The notes under the pieces were generated by a model, which did not search any database, was not told the DNA's origin, and worked only from the letters and a program-made list of their open reading frames with translations. 64,000 nucleotides of DNA, from assembly GCA_015179125.1 (NCBI GenBank), contig WHVA01000050.1, positions 186,001 through 250,000 on the forward strand, written 5' to 3'. Positions 1-9,849 of the stretch are shown piece after piece. The translations under genes and the position numbers were made by a program. How positions within the stretch are numbered: the first letter of the stretch is position 1; each line of letters begins with the position of its first letter. Origin of the DNA: Gautieria morchelliformis. Taxonomy: Eukaryota > Basidiomycota > Agaricomycetes > Gomphales > Gomphaceae.

Positions 1-352
1 ACCTTTGGTCTACAGGCGGCGCGACGTCTCGATTTGCCCCTAGCTGGCTCATTTGCCCAACACTCTGGGATTGTCCCAAAAGGGTCTTCTGATCCATCAT
101 AGTCAGACCACCTGGGCGATAAGGAGCGTTTCTCTCCTTTCTCAGTTTCTTCCGTTGCTGACTCGTCGTTGGAAAACCAGCCAGGGAAGAATAGCGATTC
201 ATTGTGACTATTGGCTTTTGTCGGCGAGCCGTCACCATGATTGTGCTTACCCTTGGGCTCCGAGCCGCTCTCTGTGGGGGACGTGTAGTCGTTCATGCCT
301 GGCAGCAGATGGCTAGATGTCCTTTCGGACATATCATCTGCTCTGTCCGCTA

Positions 353-1040
353 CAGGGCTGTCCATGAGTCAACCTGCAGGTTACCTGGACTTGGACTCGC
401 AGGTTTGCCAGCTTCCAGAAGTGGAACCTGGACTTGACCTGAGTTTTCTTGCAGGTTGACTTGGACCCGCAGGTTAAACCTGCAGGTGACTTGCAGTGAC
501 TTGCCAGATTATTCCGAGCTGACTCACCCCGTGCGAGTGCATGATGCATCTCCTCCCGTGGGGATGGGGGTGAGCTATTTCACACATCCTTACATCATAT
601 TTTGACCATGCTCCTCTAGCAACGTCCACAGATGTCGAACGTGCCTTCAGTCAGGGCGGACTGACTGTATCATGGGTGCGTCACTCTCTGAAGGAAGAGT
701 CAACATGTGCCGGAACCATACTCAGCACATGACTGTCATACGAAGGACTTGTTCCTGAGGAATGTGTTGTAGAGTTGCTGCATGATAAGAGTAAGCATGT
801 CAAGGAGGCCGTTGTGCAGAAGGAGGTAATAGTAGTTGAATGACATGTAAATGACATGAATTCTTGGCATTTAAGGCTTGCAGGTCTGCGAGTCACCTGC
901 GGAATTCCAAAGGCCAAACCTGGACTTGCCAGGTTTTTAGACGCCGGGTCACCTGGACTTGTGGGAGTTGGATCTGCAGGTTAAAATCACAGGTTGAACT
1001 GCGAGTCACCTGCAGGGACCTGGACTCATGGACAGCCCTG
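353..1040 (+). mobile_element. Non-autonomous hAT DNA transposon (688 bp)
   Basis: The element has perfect 18-bp terminal inverted repeats, CAGGGCTGTCCATGAGTC at 353-370 and its reverse complement at 1023-1040. It is flanked by an exact 8-bp target duplication, GTCCGCTA, at 345-352 and 1041-1048. Eight-bp duplications and CAGGG-type ends are the hallmark of the hAT superfamily. Both subterminal regions carry clusters of CCTGCAGGT and CCTGGACTT-like words, which probably bound the transposase. It holds only the tail of a transposase gene, so it is an internally deleted derivative that needed a partner for mobility. It sits inside the minus-strand reading frame at 1-1366. Confidence 0.93.
618..838 (+). 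pseudogene. hAT transposase C-terminal dimerisation-domain remnant
   Basis: In the plus direction the stretch reads ATSTDVERAFSQGGLTVS and then a VRHSL motif. This is the typical hAT C-terminal dimerisation block (A/T-S-x-D-x-E-R-x-F-S...L...R..L). A region reading EGLVPEECVVELLHDKSK follows, which fits the family tail, but a TGA falls between them. Only about 70 codons remain of a transposase usually over 600 residues long; the RNase H-like catalytic core is absent. It lies entirely within the 353-1040 element. Confidence 0.75.
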
Positions 1041-1548
1041 GTCCGCTATGCGGGGGTGACTGAGTGTGCATCCAACGCCGGGGGCATGAGCACCGCTCGC
1101 TGCTCCAGCGTCGACCTCAAGAGGGAGCGAGCTGTTGTCGATGGAGTCGAGGACTAATCTAGAGGTGGCTGTTGCAGGAACACCCTCTCTTCCGACGTTG
1201 TCGGGTACAGGTGAGATAGACCGACTTACGGAAGTGAGTGGGCTAATCTCAGTCGTTCAGGGATCGTTCGCAGATTCTTCGACGTCCAACGGAGTGCTTC
1301 CGCTGTTTGACAGCACTGTTGGGTGGTGGTGAGGCTCAGCGTAGCTTCTTCTGGAGCAAGTCACCATGTTCCTGTTTTAGGTTGTTAGAATTTTTTTTTT
1401 GGATTTTCGTACTCAACAGCGGGTGATCAGTCCGTGTCAAGTTCGATGTTGACGGTGAGTAGGTTAAAAAATGTAAGGAATTGTGAGTCAGAGCTCCAAG
1501 TATAGCGACAGACTGTGGAAACCGAGTTCTTAACAGGTGCGGTACTCG

Positions 1549-2354
1549 TAGTGATGGGCACGGCTCGGCCTGGGCCGAGCCGCCGATAGGCCAAGCCAAA
1601 CCAGGCCCAAGCCGTTGGCACATCCGGCTCCAGGGCCTGGCTCAGGTTTTGACAGGCCAGAGCCGAGCCAGGAAGCCAGGGCCTGCAGGCGCCTAAATCC
1701 AGGATCTTCGGTTGCCGAAAAGGACATCTGTGCTCTGATACTGGCACATACATAAGCAGTTTTTCATGATACGTAGTGTAGTTACAGTGGTCTTAAACCT
1801 TACTCTCTACCCACTTGCCATCTGTTGGAGTTGCAAACCGCAGCGCCCGAAGCCCCTGATTAGTCAGCAGGTCATTAGTGTCCGTTTTAGGTCTTGCACA
1901 GTTGCAAGACATTCTTTTATTCCCCTTTATTGCGAGTCTTATTGTTCTCATGAAATTATAAGTAGCTATTGGCATGTAAAGTCTCCCTCAGTGGTTTGAC
2001 ACCGTGCAAACACTGAATTGATTTGTCATCATATAGTCTTGTTATTATTATACCATCCACTTGCCATGCGTCGTCATCGTATCGATGATTCCGACGATTC
2101 CGGGGCAGGTAGTGATTGCAACGACATCATCGACGATGAGGAAGAATTTTAATCTCTTTTGCGCTACATACAAAAAAATGATATCTGTGTCTACAATCCA
2201 TTCCCCCACCAACAAGATGGCCCAAGCCAAGGCCAAGCTGGAGCCGAGCCAGGCCAAGTGCCAACGGCCTGGCTCAGGATTTTGCAAGCCAAAGCCAGCG
2301 CTAACCAGGCCAAAGCCACGGCTTTCAGGCCAAGCCAGGCCGTGCCCATCACTA
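1549..2354. mobile_element. Second non-autonomous hAT element (806 bp)
   Basis: The ends are perfect 16-bp inverted repeats, TAGTGATGGGCACGGC at 1549-1564 and its reverse complement at 2339-2354. An exact 8-bp duplication, GGTACTCG, lies at 1541-1548 and 2355-2362. The subterminal 120 bp on each side are dense in GGCC, GCCAAGCC and GGCTTGGC words arranged in opposite orientation. The centre (about 1700-2200) is AT-richer and has no coding potential I can support. Its termini differ from those of the element at 353-1040, so it belongs to another hAT family. Confidence 0.92.
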
Positions 2355-2480
2355 GGTACTCGATATAACCAGTCTGAGTCAACCTTCGATAGGTGGGTGC
2401 TAAGAGTCTCGAATATGTACAGGAAATTTGTTCTGATATTATATATGTTTTTCTAGTTCTATCTTTAGCTGGTCGGAGTC

Positions 2481-2521
2481 TGTAAGGGCTCGGCGTTAGT
2501 AAGCTAGCCCGGGTCCTTACA
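2481..2521. repeat. Short imperfect palindrome TGTAAGG...CCTTACA
   Basis: A 41-bp segment begins TGTAAGGGCTCGG and ends CCCGGGTCCTTACA, so its ends are inverted copies of each other. The same GGGTCCTTACA terminus appears at 12793-12803. It may be a remnant of an LTR terminus, but no flanking duplication is visible. Confidence 0.3.
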
Positions 2522-2684
2522 GGGACCGAGGCGGCAGCCGCCGCCTCTACATACTGCAGAGTCTCAACAAACTATGTAAAAGATATCACATGCTCGGCAA
2601 ACACCGGTAAAATTACAAAGGAATCACCAAGTACGATCTACAAATGCTCGTCTACAGCACTACAGCACTACTGCCCTTCCTAAA

Positions 2685-4115
2685 TCAAAGGACTCTGCAG
2701 CATCTCATCCCTGGGACGATCTCACAATCGTAGGCGTTGATGATATTCCACACCGCCTCTTCGTACACGGACCCTAAGTCGCCCCGTCGTAGCAACGGCT
2801 CCATGACTGAACGAGCCCACCTGGTCACACCTTCGATCGATAAGCTATTGCGTTGGAGCTTACACTGTACCATGTGGTTTACAAGGGCCATCTCTTCGAA
2901 ATGGATGTCGTTGCACCCCATGAACGGACATCGTGCCGTATAACTTCTGGCGACCCTCCTTCAGGCGCGGGTGGTCAGGATCGTAGCCTGGGACATTTAC
3001 AGGTCTTTGGACTCAATGGTTTGCAGCTCTTGTAGCACATGGCCTGTAAGCCAATGCAACGCGGCCTCGCTTTTGTCCATTCTCCCTAGACTCTGCCGGC
3101 ACTGTTCGCCTTCTGGGGAGACGTAGTTGCATCGGCCGTGGTGGTTAATGAGGTGGACCGGTGCGATAGTGTATATCCCTCGGCTTGGCCGTGAGATGGA
3201 CGATGGGGTCGTCTCGGGCACCGTGCTAAGCGGTCCGAGATGATTCTTGCGTCTGGGGGTTGCGTCCAACGGCTCCTTGGCAACGGTCACGGCATGCGGT
3301 GTTTGTATGGCATTCCATACGCTTGCATAGCCGTGACCTCTGTTGTTAACTGCTCGGTTGGGCCTCGAACCATACGATCTATCCAAGCCAGTGGATCAAA
3401 ATTGGCTGTATTAATTACTTGCAGCATGCACTCACTGATCCGGAACCCAACCCTGGGTGAAATTTTGCCCGCCCTCCCTCTGAGATGGATTGGCGGGCTG
3501 ATAGCCCGTCGCTTGGTTAATGCCGTCCATTGACAGCTGTGCCACTTTGAACGGCATGTTAGCTTTGACACGTTTCTAATTCGCAGCACAAGGCGAGAAG
3601 GCTACGCACGGTCGACCGGATAGTGCATCCTAGATGCTCCTGCATAGCCACCTCCATACGGTTGTACGTAGCCATTCGACTGACTCGCTGTAGCTTGCAG
3701 AGGCATTGGGTTGGTTGCACTGTAGTTAGAGTCAAATGCGAGTGCTGGTGATATCGCGCTGTAATGACATACGTATGGGGTTCAAGTGAGGCTGTACGCA
3801 AGTCCGATAAGTCAGCATGCCATCTAACCCGTAAATATACCACGTACTTAGTGATCCGTTCACTTCGCTATGGGTGGCCTCGAATGACTTGGCCATTCCG
3901 CAATGAGATGCGCAGTCAACGCATAGGCGGGGTGGACCGGGATGACGGACTGGTCCTGGCCTAGTATCCAGGAGAGCCTCGTTGCTGGCGAGCAGTGCTG
4001 CCTCCTCTTCGGTGAACGAGATCCCGAAATAAGCCTTGTACATCGGACCGGTCTGGGTAGACGGCCCTGCGTACGCGCAATATGAGACGGGCGGCGCTGG
4101 ATGGTTGATGACCAT
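2685..4115 (-). CDS. Hypothetical spliced protein with two zinc-finger-like motifs
   Basis: The C-terminal part is well supported. A GT-AG intron at 2947-3000 (54 bp, CTGAC branch site) joins two open stretches in frame and gives C-x8-C...H-x4-H and C-x4-C-x12-H-x3-C finger-like motifs before the stop at 2685. The segment upstream is Ser/Pro-rich. The likely start is ATG 4115, opening a 90-residue exon with a CVDCASHC cysteine group that ends at a GTATGT donor near 3790. Between 3790 and 3400 the richest frame is a Gln/Gly/Tyr/Pro-rich low-complexity segment, bounded by plausible GTGCGT and GTGAGT donors. I could not place every splice site so that all frames agree, so the model is partial or the gene is slightly decayed. 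It resembles disordered fungal nuclear proteins with C2H2-like fingers; no function is assigned. Confidence 0.45.
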
Positions 4116-5130
4116 CGTGGCACCATATGGGTCGGATCTGTCAATAATATTGCAGGGTGTGGTGTGGCCCGCAGTAAATAAACATTATGATTCGCATATA
4201 TCGGGAGACTCACAGGAAATATGTGCCATCCTGAGGCACGTTCGCAAGGCCCACTGATCGATTGGAACTAATAGCACCGCCCAGTAATGGTCTAAGTCGG
4301 GTTACCTGTATTGGTCAAACAATAACCACTCACCATGCATCACCGACGTAGGCTGATGAAGAAGACATGTGGGTGGAATCACCAAGTGACTTGGGGTAGG
4401 AGCTGATTTACTCGCTGGCTATATACGTTCGCAGACGCTATCATTACAAGTCCCGCATGACTACATGAAAGGGAACTGAGCTTCGGCAATTAATATTTAG
4501 AAGCTAATATTTCGAAGCTAGCTGACCATGTGCTTCGTTCTATCAGCGCGAACTTAGCAACGCAATCGCTGACAACATGCTGAATGATTCTGAGACAAGA
4601 ACATTTCTGAATTATTTTTAGGGGGTCACTGATTGCAGGGACGGCGGGGAACGAATAAGGATATATTGACATTACCCTGAGAGAGGAATACGTGTGTGTA
4701 CGCCTGAGACGGGAATGCCCCAGCTGTCTGCTGCTTGTACTCTGGTCTGACCTGCCATGCCGTTGCTTGTGCTCTGAAAGCTACTGCCCGCCCGGCTCCT
4801 GCTTCACTCCCTATACGTATCCCTGCACGCTCGGTTCCCTGTATATATTACCAGAGGCAGGCCTTCGAAAACCCTGCAAGTTAGAATAAGGGCATGCCGT
4901 TGCTGCTTTAAGTCCACCTGATGCATTGCAGTTTCCATCTCAGGTGTTTGTTTGGCTGGCACGAGGAAGGAAGAATACAATTATTGATGTCGCCTCGTTT
5001 GCTGTTAAACAGCGGGACTCCGTATCGGACGCGATGCAAAAGGAAATTACGTGACGCTGCCACACACCACTGTTCGCCTTCGAAACGGCAGACCGGGGAG
5101 AACAAAGGACTCAATCATCTGGAAGGTTGC
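4116..5130. other. Intergenic stretch, no gene seen
   Basis: I see only short random frames, moderate AT content, and no repeat shared with the rest of the window. The first 150 bases may hold the promoter of the minus-strand zinc-finger gene, but no clear TATA box is present. Confidence 0.4.
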
Positions 5131-5275
5131 ATTGTCTCAAACATGAGGAGTCGTGACAAGGGGCGCCACTTTGACCAATTAGGTAATACATCGCTTGCTG
5201 CCGAAAAATCCGATAGGATGATCGATCGGCCGAACGTAGATCTCAACCTGAGGCCTTTGACACTATGGATATTGG
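5131..5275 (+). repeat. Dispersed 145-bp repeat, copy 1
   Basis: The block starting ATTGTCTCAAACATGAGGAG and ending near GGATATTGG recurs with roughly 90 percent identity at 29273-29411 in the same orientation. Sequence on both sides diverges. It may be a fragment of an unidentified transposon or of a once-larger duplication; no terminal repeats or target duplications were found. Confidence 0.75.
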
Positions 5276-6079
5276 CCGACTCGCATCTGCGCTTGCAGTA
5301 AGTTCACGATCTAATCGCGTTTCTTGAGTTGCGAATATCTCTACGTACTTCCTACGTACTTTGATTTCCCGGTCAGATTCAGCGCTAAGGTCTATTTTCT
5401 TTTGTTCGAAGCCTTTTGGTTATCATACTGTAATCCATCTGTCCGGCCTGCCGCAGCACGCCCTCCTTTCCCTTCGCAAGTGCGCGATGTGTAGCCTCAA
5501 CCTTCGATAGATTATACTTGACGGTCTTGACACGAAGTTCTGCTTGTGGAGGCGCGTGTGGGTGAATTTTGATAGCAAGCACAGCAGACAGAATGATGCC
5601 ATATATATAAGAAAGGTATGGGGGTAAAGTACAGGTTCAAAGCTACGAGAATAATGTACACACCGGCTGTCGCATCCTCATCAGCGACGATAAGTGGCCA
5701 AGGGTGCAGCCGCAATGTTGTGAGATGGTTCATACTCGCTAAGGAAGACACGGGCAAAGGACACAAGAACATAAGACGCCACACCGCACCCACACGGGCA
5801 CACCACGATCTCCGCGTCCGCTTTTGGCGCATTACATAATAACTACCCCTGTCGGCCCTCCGGCATCGCTCCGCCGCGGCTGAATGAGGTTTACCTCTCA
5901 GCATACTACTCGTCCTCGGCGCGGGGTAGTCAATTACACTTGCAGCGATAACCAAGTCGCCTCCAACACCGCCATTGTACTTTCAAAGTTCTCCTGCATG
6001 CGTGCAGGAATGCCTGGAGGCACACAGGATAACTGATATACCGCTGGCACTTCGTCGTGCTCATGCCCAGGCACGCGTC
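5276..6079. other. Gene-poor stretch
   Basis: A 147-codon minus-strand frame (5512-5955) overlaps this stretch, with hydrophobic segments near its C-terminal half, but it has no recognisable domain and no supporting splice sites. I do not call it a gene. Nothing else is evident. Confidence 0.3.
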
Positions 6080-8060
6080 ACTGCTTCCCCACACTCAATT
6101 AACTTACATGTCAAGGACAGCGCTTTTGTAAATTCGATCAACGCTTCATGGCCAGTTTTGACGTAATGTTGCTGCACCCATTCTTGGTGGTGTGTGTACA
6201 GCCTCGACGCTTCCACAGGCGGTTCCTTTTGAAAGATGTCACCACGCTCACCACCCTCCAGCCCTGCAACGCCAACCCCCTGGGTTCCCGCCAATTGTCT
6301 CCGCTCACTCCATCGTGGAAGCTCGCAACCCTAAGTCCCCACAGGTTTCACGCTCACCCGTTTCAGAACGATATGCATCGGCGATCTTCGCCACACCATT
6401 CCATCATGCTTTGCCCACCGCTTGATCCGCCGGTGAATAGTTGAGTTACCATGCTCGTAGTCCCTACAATACTTACTTCGAATATATCCTAACACCCTCC
6501 CAATGCCTTCAGTGACACCGTTCATCATGGTTGGGAGTGCCGGGCCTGCGTCTGGGGCTGTGCGTATGGGAGTGCCTGGAAAATCTGCGAGCCCGGATTT
6601 GTGTTGGTAGTAACGTATGACCATTGTGCGTGGATATGAACATTGGACTGTCTGCGGAACGGCTGGTTGGGTGAGTTAGCATATCGGCGCTAGGTTCCAG
6701 GCGGATGAGGAAGGCCGCTCAGGCTGGGACGGGAAGCTTGAATACGGCTCAAGAGGCAGCATCCTCAGCTGCGCTGCTGGTTGACGGAGGGTGGAACTGC
6801 AAGAGGACTGGGTGGGAAGATTGGGGTGGCGAGGCGGGCTCCGGGACACCTATTTGGGCGCGTTGGCATAGTGGAGCTCTGGCTGCCTGCATGGCGAAGA
6901 GGGCTTGATAGGCTGCGTCAGCAGCTGCGCTTTCCACTGCTGGGTGGCCGAGGGGTAGGCGGTGTCCGTAGCTGCGCTGTCACTGCTGGGTGGCAAGGGG
7001 TAGGTGGCGTCCGCGGCCGCGCTGTGGGGTAGGTCTCGTCCGCGGCTGCGCTGTCCACTGCTGGGTGGCGGAGGGGTAGGCTGCGTCCGCGGCTGCGCTG
7101 TTCGTAGCTGGGTGGCGGAGGGGTAGGCGGCGTCCGTGGCTGAGCTTTCCACTGCTGGCTGGCGGAGGGTTGAGCAGCCAGGCGTGGAGGACTGACTGGA
7201 TGAGGTGGGTGGATTGCGGTGAGGTGGGGTGCGCGTACTCTGCCCTCTTTTCCTGTGGCGACGCCCGGGCGTGCTGGGCCTCTGCGCGTGGGCTTGCCTG
7301 GTGCTTCTGCGTACCCGGATGCATGTGTGTATTGCCGGCATGTGCACGTCGGATAGACGGGTTCCGTGGGACATTGCCGCTCAGGCCTGAGGGGTCGGGA
7401 ACATCACATGGCGCAGAGGGTGCGATAGGCAGCGTCCGCCGCTGCTGGGTGGCGGAGGGTAGGACGGCGATGCACGTGGGGAGGGGTCGGTCGGCGAGGA
7501 GGGGGAAGGACTGGGGCGCGAGAGGCGGAGTCCGCAGCTACGCTGTCTGCTTCTGTGTGTGACGGCGAGGGGTCGATTACTGACTAGGTGAGGAGGTGAG
7601 GAGGACTGGGGTGGGGTCTGCGCGGTGCTCTGGGCGGGGACGTTTGGGCGGGCGTGGGTAGGCAGAGAGAGGCTGGCGTGGGGGGAATATTTTTTCGGCG
7701 GGAGGGGGGGAGTATGGGGAAGAGAGACGCTGACGTTGTGGGTGCCAGGGGACCCTGAGGAGACAAACAATTGAAGTCGCATTACCTAACTCACAATACG
7801 CAGCACCTAACAATCGTATCAGGAAGGCTGTCCAGTATCACATCCGGAGCAACGCCAGCCTTCTGGGGCTCGCTTGTTCCTCCCGCATCATCTAACCATC
7901 TCACTCATTAACATGAACCTGTACGGAAAGATGTGGAAGCAGCCTCATAACTGGATCACGCCAGCAGATCACCAGCCGCCTTCGTCCAAATTCGTCAATG
8001 CGGAACACCTCTTCCTTATTCCATCGATTATTCCATCGATATAGCTCAACCGAAACGTCC
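6080..8060 (+). repeat. Complex GC-rich repeat block, copy A
   Basis: This block shares ordered sequence modules with 15230-18340. One module spans TTGATCC-GTGAATAGTTGAG to CCCAATGCCTT (6423-6510 against 15563-15630). Another contains the words ACTCTGCCCTC and GGCATGTGCACGTCGG (7237-7345 against 17138-17235). The final module is CCTTATTCCATCGAT-GCTCAACC (8010-8050 against 18290-18315). Between 6936 and 7170 lie about five degenerate copies of a roughly 48-bp unit centred on CTGCTGGGTGGCGGAGGGG. Long frames on both strands here follow from GC richness and repetition and are not called as genes. Confidence 0.7.
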
Positions 8061-8098
8061 CCCGCGGACCCATCACAGTATCAATCGCACCCATCGAT

Positions 8099-9100
8099 AT
8101 GCGGGAGCCATGGCAAGAAGGGCCGGAAGGCAAAAAGGTGAGGGTTGTGTGGTCTTATGAAGAACGTCGCTGACTTGAATAGTACAAGTGTATGCTGTTC
8201 GCATACCACCCAACCGACCTGTTGCTATACGGGTACAAGCTCGCCGACGGCGGGCCTCGCGAGTGGCAGCTCGCGAGCAAGGCTGAGGCGAGGTGCGCAC
8301 GCTGCGAAGAGTGCGATTCCACCTGTCTGCGCGCCGTAAGCCTCGACTTCAGTCTCACCGACCTCGGGGTTTGCGTATGGTGCCGGACACGGTCGCTGGG
8401 TTGCAGTATAGCCCATGGCCGCCGTGGCAGAGGTGGCAAGGCGAACAAGGGGAAGGGCCAGGCGAGCGAGGGAAGGAAGCGTGCATGGAGCAAGGACAGC
8501 AAGGATGGGCCGAGGCCGAGGAAGGAGGCCAAGGTGTGGGATGAGGTCGAGGATGGTGACTCCAGTGACTGGGTCGAACAGAACCTGGAGGCGAGGGTGG
8601 AGCGGATGGAAGTGAGGCAGAGCGAGGAGAAGGGAAGGGAGATGGGGGAAGCGAGGCAGAGCAAGGGGAAGGAAAGGGATGTTGGGGAAGTGAGGCAGAG
8701 TGGGAAGGAAACCGAGGTGGAGGATAGTTGGAAGCTGAAGAAGGACAATAAGACCAAAGGTCAGAGCGAAGTGTGGAGATGAGGGAGCTGATAGCGGCGG
8801 TGAGGGATGTGGGGCAGAAGGTTGGCGAGGTTGGGGAGAAAGTGTGTGAGCTGCTGGGGGAGTTCAGGGCAGTGAGTGACAGGATGAACAGGGCAGATGT
8901 AGAGTTTATGAGGATAAGGTGGAGGAATTACTTGAAGCAGATGCAGGCGGCGAGGGACTTGGCAGAATATGGAGCAGCATCAGTTGTCTGTCCCCACACG
9001 CAGCCACACCTGAATGAGATGTTTTTTAATACAAATCTTGACATTGAACAACAAAAAAAAAAACAAGAAAAACAACAAGAAAATTCCATTATTCCCATTA
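8099..9100 (+). CDS. Hypothetical cysteine-cluster and coiled-coil protein
   Basis: Exon 1 (8099-8137) encodes MREPWQEGPEGKK. A 45-bp GTGAGG...TAG intron with a CTGAC branch site (8138-8182) leads in frame to exon 2. Exon 2 begins YKCMLFAYHP and carries clustered cysteines (CARCEECDSTC, then CVWC with a later GCS), a basic linker, and a long Lys/Glu/Arg-rich tail. That frame stops at 8782. An overlapping frame from 8773 encodes a heptad-like helix (MRELIAAVRDVGQKVGEVGE) to about 9100 that looks like its natural continuation. A one-base shift or an unseen intron near 8770 therefore separates the parts. The layout matches a multi-copy basidiomycete family with a zinc-cluster-like N-terminus and a coiled coil; its role is unknown. 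Confidence 0.5.
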
Positions 9101-9125
9101 GTTAGTTACTCCAACATCCTCTTGC

Positions 9126-9849
9126 AGGTCCCAAGACATGGTTTTGTACATAAGTGCCTTCGCCACCTTTATTCCCCGTCATTTCATGTTCGCACTCCTC
9201 CCTCACTCTATTGTATGTTTATTTCATCTATTTTGTATCATGGCTGCGCACCCCTATCCAACCCTAACTCACAATGGCCTCTTTCCTATTCACTGATACC
9301 TTACGAGCATTCAATATAAGTAGTTTACATTCACATGTATATTCCCCAGTTCAATTATCATACATCCATCTTGTGCACACTTGACCTTACTGTGATCATC
9401 GTCTTGAGCCTTCTCCTGTAGGTTTCTATCTTCGACCAGAAGAAGACTTAGGTATCACTGGTGAGTTTTCATACTTCATCTTCGTTACCTTAGCCTTCGA
9501 ACTATTTTCTACACTGTCGGCGAAGGGATTGTTGCTACTTAGACAACCCTTCTGTGACACCTTGCACGATACATCGCCAAGTGCCATGGGCTATTTTGCT
9601 ATGACTGTAGATAGGGAAAGCTCTGTTCGGGCAGCCCTCTTATCTTGTACATGCTACCCTGCACGGACTCTTCGTCTACTGGGTTGATCCCACAGGACCT
9701 ACAGATGGGACGTCCTGCGAACACATCCTGGCCATATGAACACCCAAAGGGGTTGGATCGAGAAGCTGATGGGACCAGTGACAAGCCATCATACTGGGTA
9801 GGGGACATCGATCGTGTTTGATGGCGTGCCTGCTGGCAAATGATGCGAG
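9126..9849. repeat. Rearranged partial copy of the 1.25-kb LTR-type repeat
   Basis: Positions 9126-9648 repeat, in direct orientation, the second half of the neighbouring element (from about 10454 onward). Positions 9649-9849 repeat its middle (about 10250-10450) in the opposite orientation. The two pieces abut each other and the next copy. It is a fossil produced by rearrangement or nested insertion; no coding sequence is present. Confidence 0.75.

Larger units (their letters stand above)
1..1366 (-). pseudogene. Hypothetical Ser/Pro/acidic-rich reading frame split by a hAT element
   Basis: The minus strand shows a start at 1366 and a frame that reads to about 1041, then resumes at 352 and runs off the window at position 1. 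Leaving out the 688-bp hAT insert and one copy of its target duplication keeps the same frame on both sides, which supports one former exon. The protein is rich in Ser, Pro, Thr, Asp and Glu, with no domain I recognise and no membrane segment. One in-frame TGA (1257-1259) falls near the N-terminus, where CGA would fit. The frame is otherwise open for about 230 codons. It could be a host gene of unknown function or part of an older mobile element; the part beyond the window would decide. No promoter motif is clear upstream, where a second hAT element lies. Confidence 0.45.

Noticed and set aside
5512-5955. 147-residue minus-strand frame with hydrophobic stretches
   Set aside because: No domain, no homology-like motifs, and no splice or promoter support; left as intergenic.
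6850-7374. Long frames on both strands in the GC-rich array
   Set aside because: They translate a 48-bp degenerate repeat, have no domain, and overlap equally long frames on the opposite strand.
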